27,915 nt of DNA, from positions 96,347 to 124,261 of the forward strand of contig DLRL01000037.1 in assembly GCA_002501085.1 (NCBI GenBank), read 5' to 3'. Source of the DNA: Gemmatimonadales bacterium UBA7889. Its GTDB lineage: Bacteria > Gemmatimonadota > Gemmatimonadetes > Longimicrobiales > Gaopeijiaceae. Numbering within the stretch: position 1 is the stretch's first letter; each line of letters begins with the position of its first letter. A program made the position numbers and the translations under genes. Below are positions 26,157 through 27,915 of the stretch, piece after piece. The notes under the pieces are model-generated. The model saw nothing but the letters and a program-made list of their open reading frames with translations, ran no database searches and had not been told where the DNA came from.

Positions 26157-27386
26157 ATGACCGACACTGTGCGCAGACAAGCATCACTTGAGCACGACTC
26201 ATCCAGGGCACTTGCAGGTATCCGCGTGGTCGATCTCACGCAAAATATTGCAGGTCCTCACTGTACGCAGATTCTTGCCGACCTCGGGGCTGACGTCATC
26301 AAAGTGGAGCCACCGGCAGGTGATCCTACTCGACAATGGGGCCCACCATTTTGGGAAGGAGAATCACCACTTTTTCTCGCATTTAATCGTAACAAGCGCA
26401 GCGTTCTCCTCGACCTGAAATCCGATGACGGGAAGGACGTGCTTGAGCGTCTTGTGGATCGAGCTGACATCTTTGTGCAGGCGTTCCGGGCAGGGGTGAT
26501 TGATGAGCTTGGTTTCGGATATGAAGAGATTCGCCAACGCCGTCCTGGCATAGTGTACGCATCTGTTACCGGATACGGATCACGAGGCCCGCTACGAGAG
26601 CGTCCGGGTTACGATCCTCTGATACAAGCCTACACGGGTATCATGTCATTAACAGGGTATCCCGAGGGTGAGCCGGCGAGGGTTGGGGGCTCAGTCGTTG
26701 ATGTCGGAACTGGTATTGTTACTGCCCTAGGCATCTTGGCTGCATTACAAGAGAAGGAACGCACTGGCGAGGGAACTCATGTAGAATCCTCACTACTCGC
26801 AACCTCACTTGGATGGGTCTCTTATCACATCCAGGGATATCTCGCGAGTGGAGTCGTTCCAGGCCGCATGGGCACTGGCATCTCTATGATTGCACCCTAC
26901 GAAGCGTTTCAAACCAGGGACGGCGAGTTGATGATCTCGGCTGGCCACGATGGAATTTTCGAGCGCTTATGTGAGGCGCTCAAACTCAAAGAGTTAAAGG
27001 ATGACGAGCGCTTCATGACGAACCCGTTGCGTGTTGCCAATAGGACTGAGTTACACAGGCTTATTGAGGAGCACACACGCAAGATGACGATAGCCGAGCT
27101 GCGGGATCTTCTGGACCGGAATAGAGTGCCGAGCGCTCCAATTCATGATATGTCAGATGTTGTTGAAGAAGAGCAAGTGCATGCGGAAGGCCTCCTGGAG
27201 CCCTCTCCGCACCCGCGCATATCCGACTACAGGGACATTGCGTTTCCGCTTCGATTTGATGGATTGCGCCCGACCTTACGTAGAGCACCACCGCTACACG
27301 GGGAACACAACTCTGAAGTACTGAGGGAACTGGGCTACAGTGAAGATGAGATGCCTGTTTTCGTTCCGGCAGAACCCTTGCCTTAG
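26157..27386 (+). CDS. Class III CoA-transferase (CaiB/BaiF family)
   Basis: A 409-residue family III CoA-transferase, close to the usual length of 400. It opens with ALAGIRVVDLTQNIAGPHCT and LADLGADVIKVEPPAGDPTR, then NRNKRSVLLDLKSDDG and VTGYGSRGPLRERPGYDPL. Asp182 in VVDVGTGIVTALG matches the aspartate that forms the acyl-enzyme anhydride in formyl-CoA transferase. It moves CoA between carboxylic acids in the cytoplasm; the acid cannot be read from sequence. ATG 26157 is chosen over the TTG at 26112 because the extra 15 residues are not family-like. The methyltransferase starts 8 bases after its stop, so the two are probably one operon. Confidence 0.92.
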   Translation: MTDTVRRQASLEHDSSRALAGIRVVDLTQNIAGPHCTQILADLGADVIKVEPPAGDPTRQWGPPFWEGESPLFLAFNRNKRSVLLDLKSDDGKDVLERLVDRADIFVQAFRAGVIDELGFGYEEIRQRRPGIVYASVTGYGSRGPLRERPGYDPLIQAYTGIMSLTGYPEGEPARVGGSVVDVGTGIVTALGILAALQEKERTGEGTHVESSLLATSLGWVSYHIQGYLASGVVPGRMGTGISMIAPYEAFQTRDGELMISAGHDGIFERLCEALKLKELKDDERFMTNPLRVANRTELHRLIEEHTRKMTIAELRDLLDRNRVPSAPIHDMSDVVEEEQVHAEGLLEPSPHPRISDYRDIAFPLRFDGLRPTLRRAPPLHGEHNSEVLRELGYSEDEMPVFVPAEPLP

Positions 27387-27394
27387 TAACGCTT

Positions 27395-27915
27395 ATGATC
27401 CCTGATCTTGAGGATATCTTTGAGAGACAAGCTCGCCGCTATGAGCGGCCCTTAGACGCGTGGACTGAACTCGAAAAAAGAGCGTTCGGTCAAGCGGTTG
27501 GCTTGAACGGCTATACAATCGTGGCCGAAGCAGAAGAACTAGCTCGATTGTCAGAGGCCAAGGTTGCTGGCCCAGTTCTCGATCTAGGGACCGGAAGAGG
27601 ATGGCCTGGATGGCTCATCGCTGAGCATGCTGAAAGAAATCTTGTGGCAATCGATGTTCCTATGGCAGGGCTACAGCACGCGCGGGATGCATTCGCAGCA
27701 CGAGGTCTCTCTCTGCGAACTCAAGTCATAGCTTCTGATGGTATGGCTTTACCGTTTTCGTCCGAAACCTTCAGCTCAGTTGTTCACACAGACGTATTCT
27801 GTTGACTAGCGGACAAGCTCTCCGTGTTGAGAGAATGTCATCGGGTCCTGAAACTGGGCGGAACGGTAGTTGGATTCTCGATTCACACGCCACCATCGTT
27901 GACTCCGGCTCAAGA
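27395..27915 (+). CDS. Class I SAM-dependent methyltransferase with in-frame TGA (partial, C-terminus off window)
   Basis: The N-terminal 136 codons encode a Rossmann methyltransferase: SAM motif I VLDLGTGRGWPG near 62-73, the acidic VAIDVP ending the second strand, DGMALPF and the motif IV region VVHTDVFC. Codon 137 (27803-27805) is TGA. The same frame stays open to the window end and reads as the expected continuation, LADKLSVLRECHRVL then GGTVVGFSIHTPPS, the post-motif helix and strand of this fold. No frameshift is involved. Either the TGA is a nonsense change (for example TGG to TGA, giving a truncated, probably inactive protein) or it encodes selenocysteine next to Cys136; a SECIS-like hairpin follows. 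The substrate is unknown. It begins 8 bases after the CoA-transferase. Confidence 0.75.
27812..27839 (+). promoter_or_regulatory. Hairpin downstream of the in-frame TGA (possible bacterial SECIS)
   Basis: GACA (27812-27815) pairs with TGTC (27836-27839). After a two-by-two internal loop, CTCTC (27818-27822) pairs with GAGAG (27829-27833), closing a six-base loop CGTGTT. The apical loop begins 17 bases after the TGA and has G at its second position, which is within the usual description of bacterial SECIS elements. It could be chance within coding sequence. Confidence 0.35.

Noticed and set aside
27795..27915. Frameshift as the cause of the broken methyltransferase
   Set aside because: The downstream family-like sequence is in the same frame as the upstream part, so only the TGA codon interrupts it.
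1..27915. tRNA, rRNA, CRISPR array, insertion sequence or attachment site
   Set aside because: By eye I found no cloverleaf, spaced direct repeats, transposase-like frame or terminal inverted repeats; short RNA genes cannot be fully excluded without a covariance-model search.

Overview
The window is ordinary bacterial chromosome: dense protein-coding genes on both strands, short spacers, no rRNA, tRNA, CRISPR array or insertion sequence that I can see. The mix suggests a free-living, aerobic, heterotrophic diderm, most like marine or soil Gemmatimonadota. The pointers are a DUF5916 outer-membrane protein with a CBM9-like domain, a GMC dehydrogenase paired with a subunit-3 protein, secreted S12 and esterase hydrolases, an exported creatininase-like protein and a very large NAD-glutamate dehydrogenase. 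The taxonomic call is inference.

Layout. Positions 1-610 (minus) hold a cupredoxin lipoprotein cut by the window edge, behind a DEDDh exonuclease (637-1428, minus). A PIG3-type quinone oxidoreductase (1480-2469, plus) converges on sucA, the E1 of 2-oxoglutarate dehydrogenase (2485-5313, minus). pgeF follows (5432-6184, plus). A minus-strand block covers 6527-12142: DUF5916 protein, GMC oxidoreductase, its Tat-exported partner subunit and an alpha/beta hydrolase. The plus strand then carries the 1636-residue glutamate dehydrogenase (12437-17347) and a tightly coupled three-gene unit (17503-22159): a GltD-like flavoprotein with extra ferredoxin domains, KorA and KorB. Next come an S12 lipoprotein hydrolase, a secreted esterase, a divergent creatininase-family protein (minus), a class III CoA-transferase, and a methyltransferase cut by the right edge.

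Working together. Glutamate dehydrogenase makes 2-oxoglutarate, SucA feeds it to the NAD-linked TCA route, and the Kor unit could oxidise or form a 2-oxoacid through ferredoxin and NAD(P)H. Three enzymes of one metabolic node therefore sit within 20 kb. The GMC pair is a periplasmic dehydrogenase whose flavoprotein has a ferredoxin-like four-cysteine motif.

The points most worth a second look are: (1) the last gene has an in-frame TGA followed by an intact frame and a hairpin with bacterial SECIS-like geometry, so it is either a selenoprotein or a nonsense allele; (2) the GMC partner subunit has a perfect Shine-Dalgarno and a Tat leader but ATA where the start codon should be; (3) the flavoprotein-KorA-KorB unit; (4) the edge cupredoxin, easily missed because it has no stop in the window; (5) the creatininase-like protein with replaced metal ligands.
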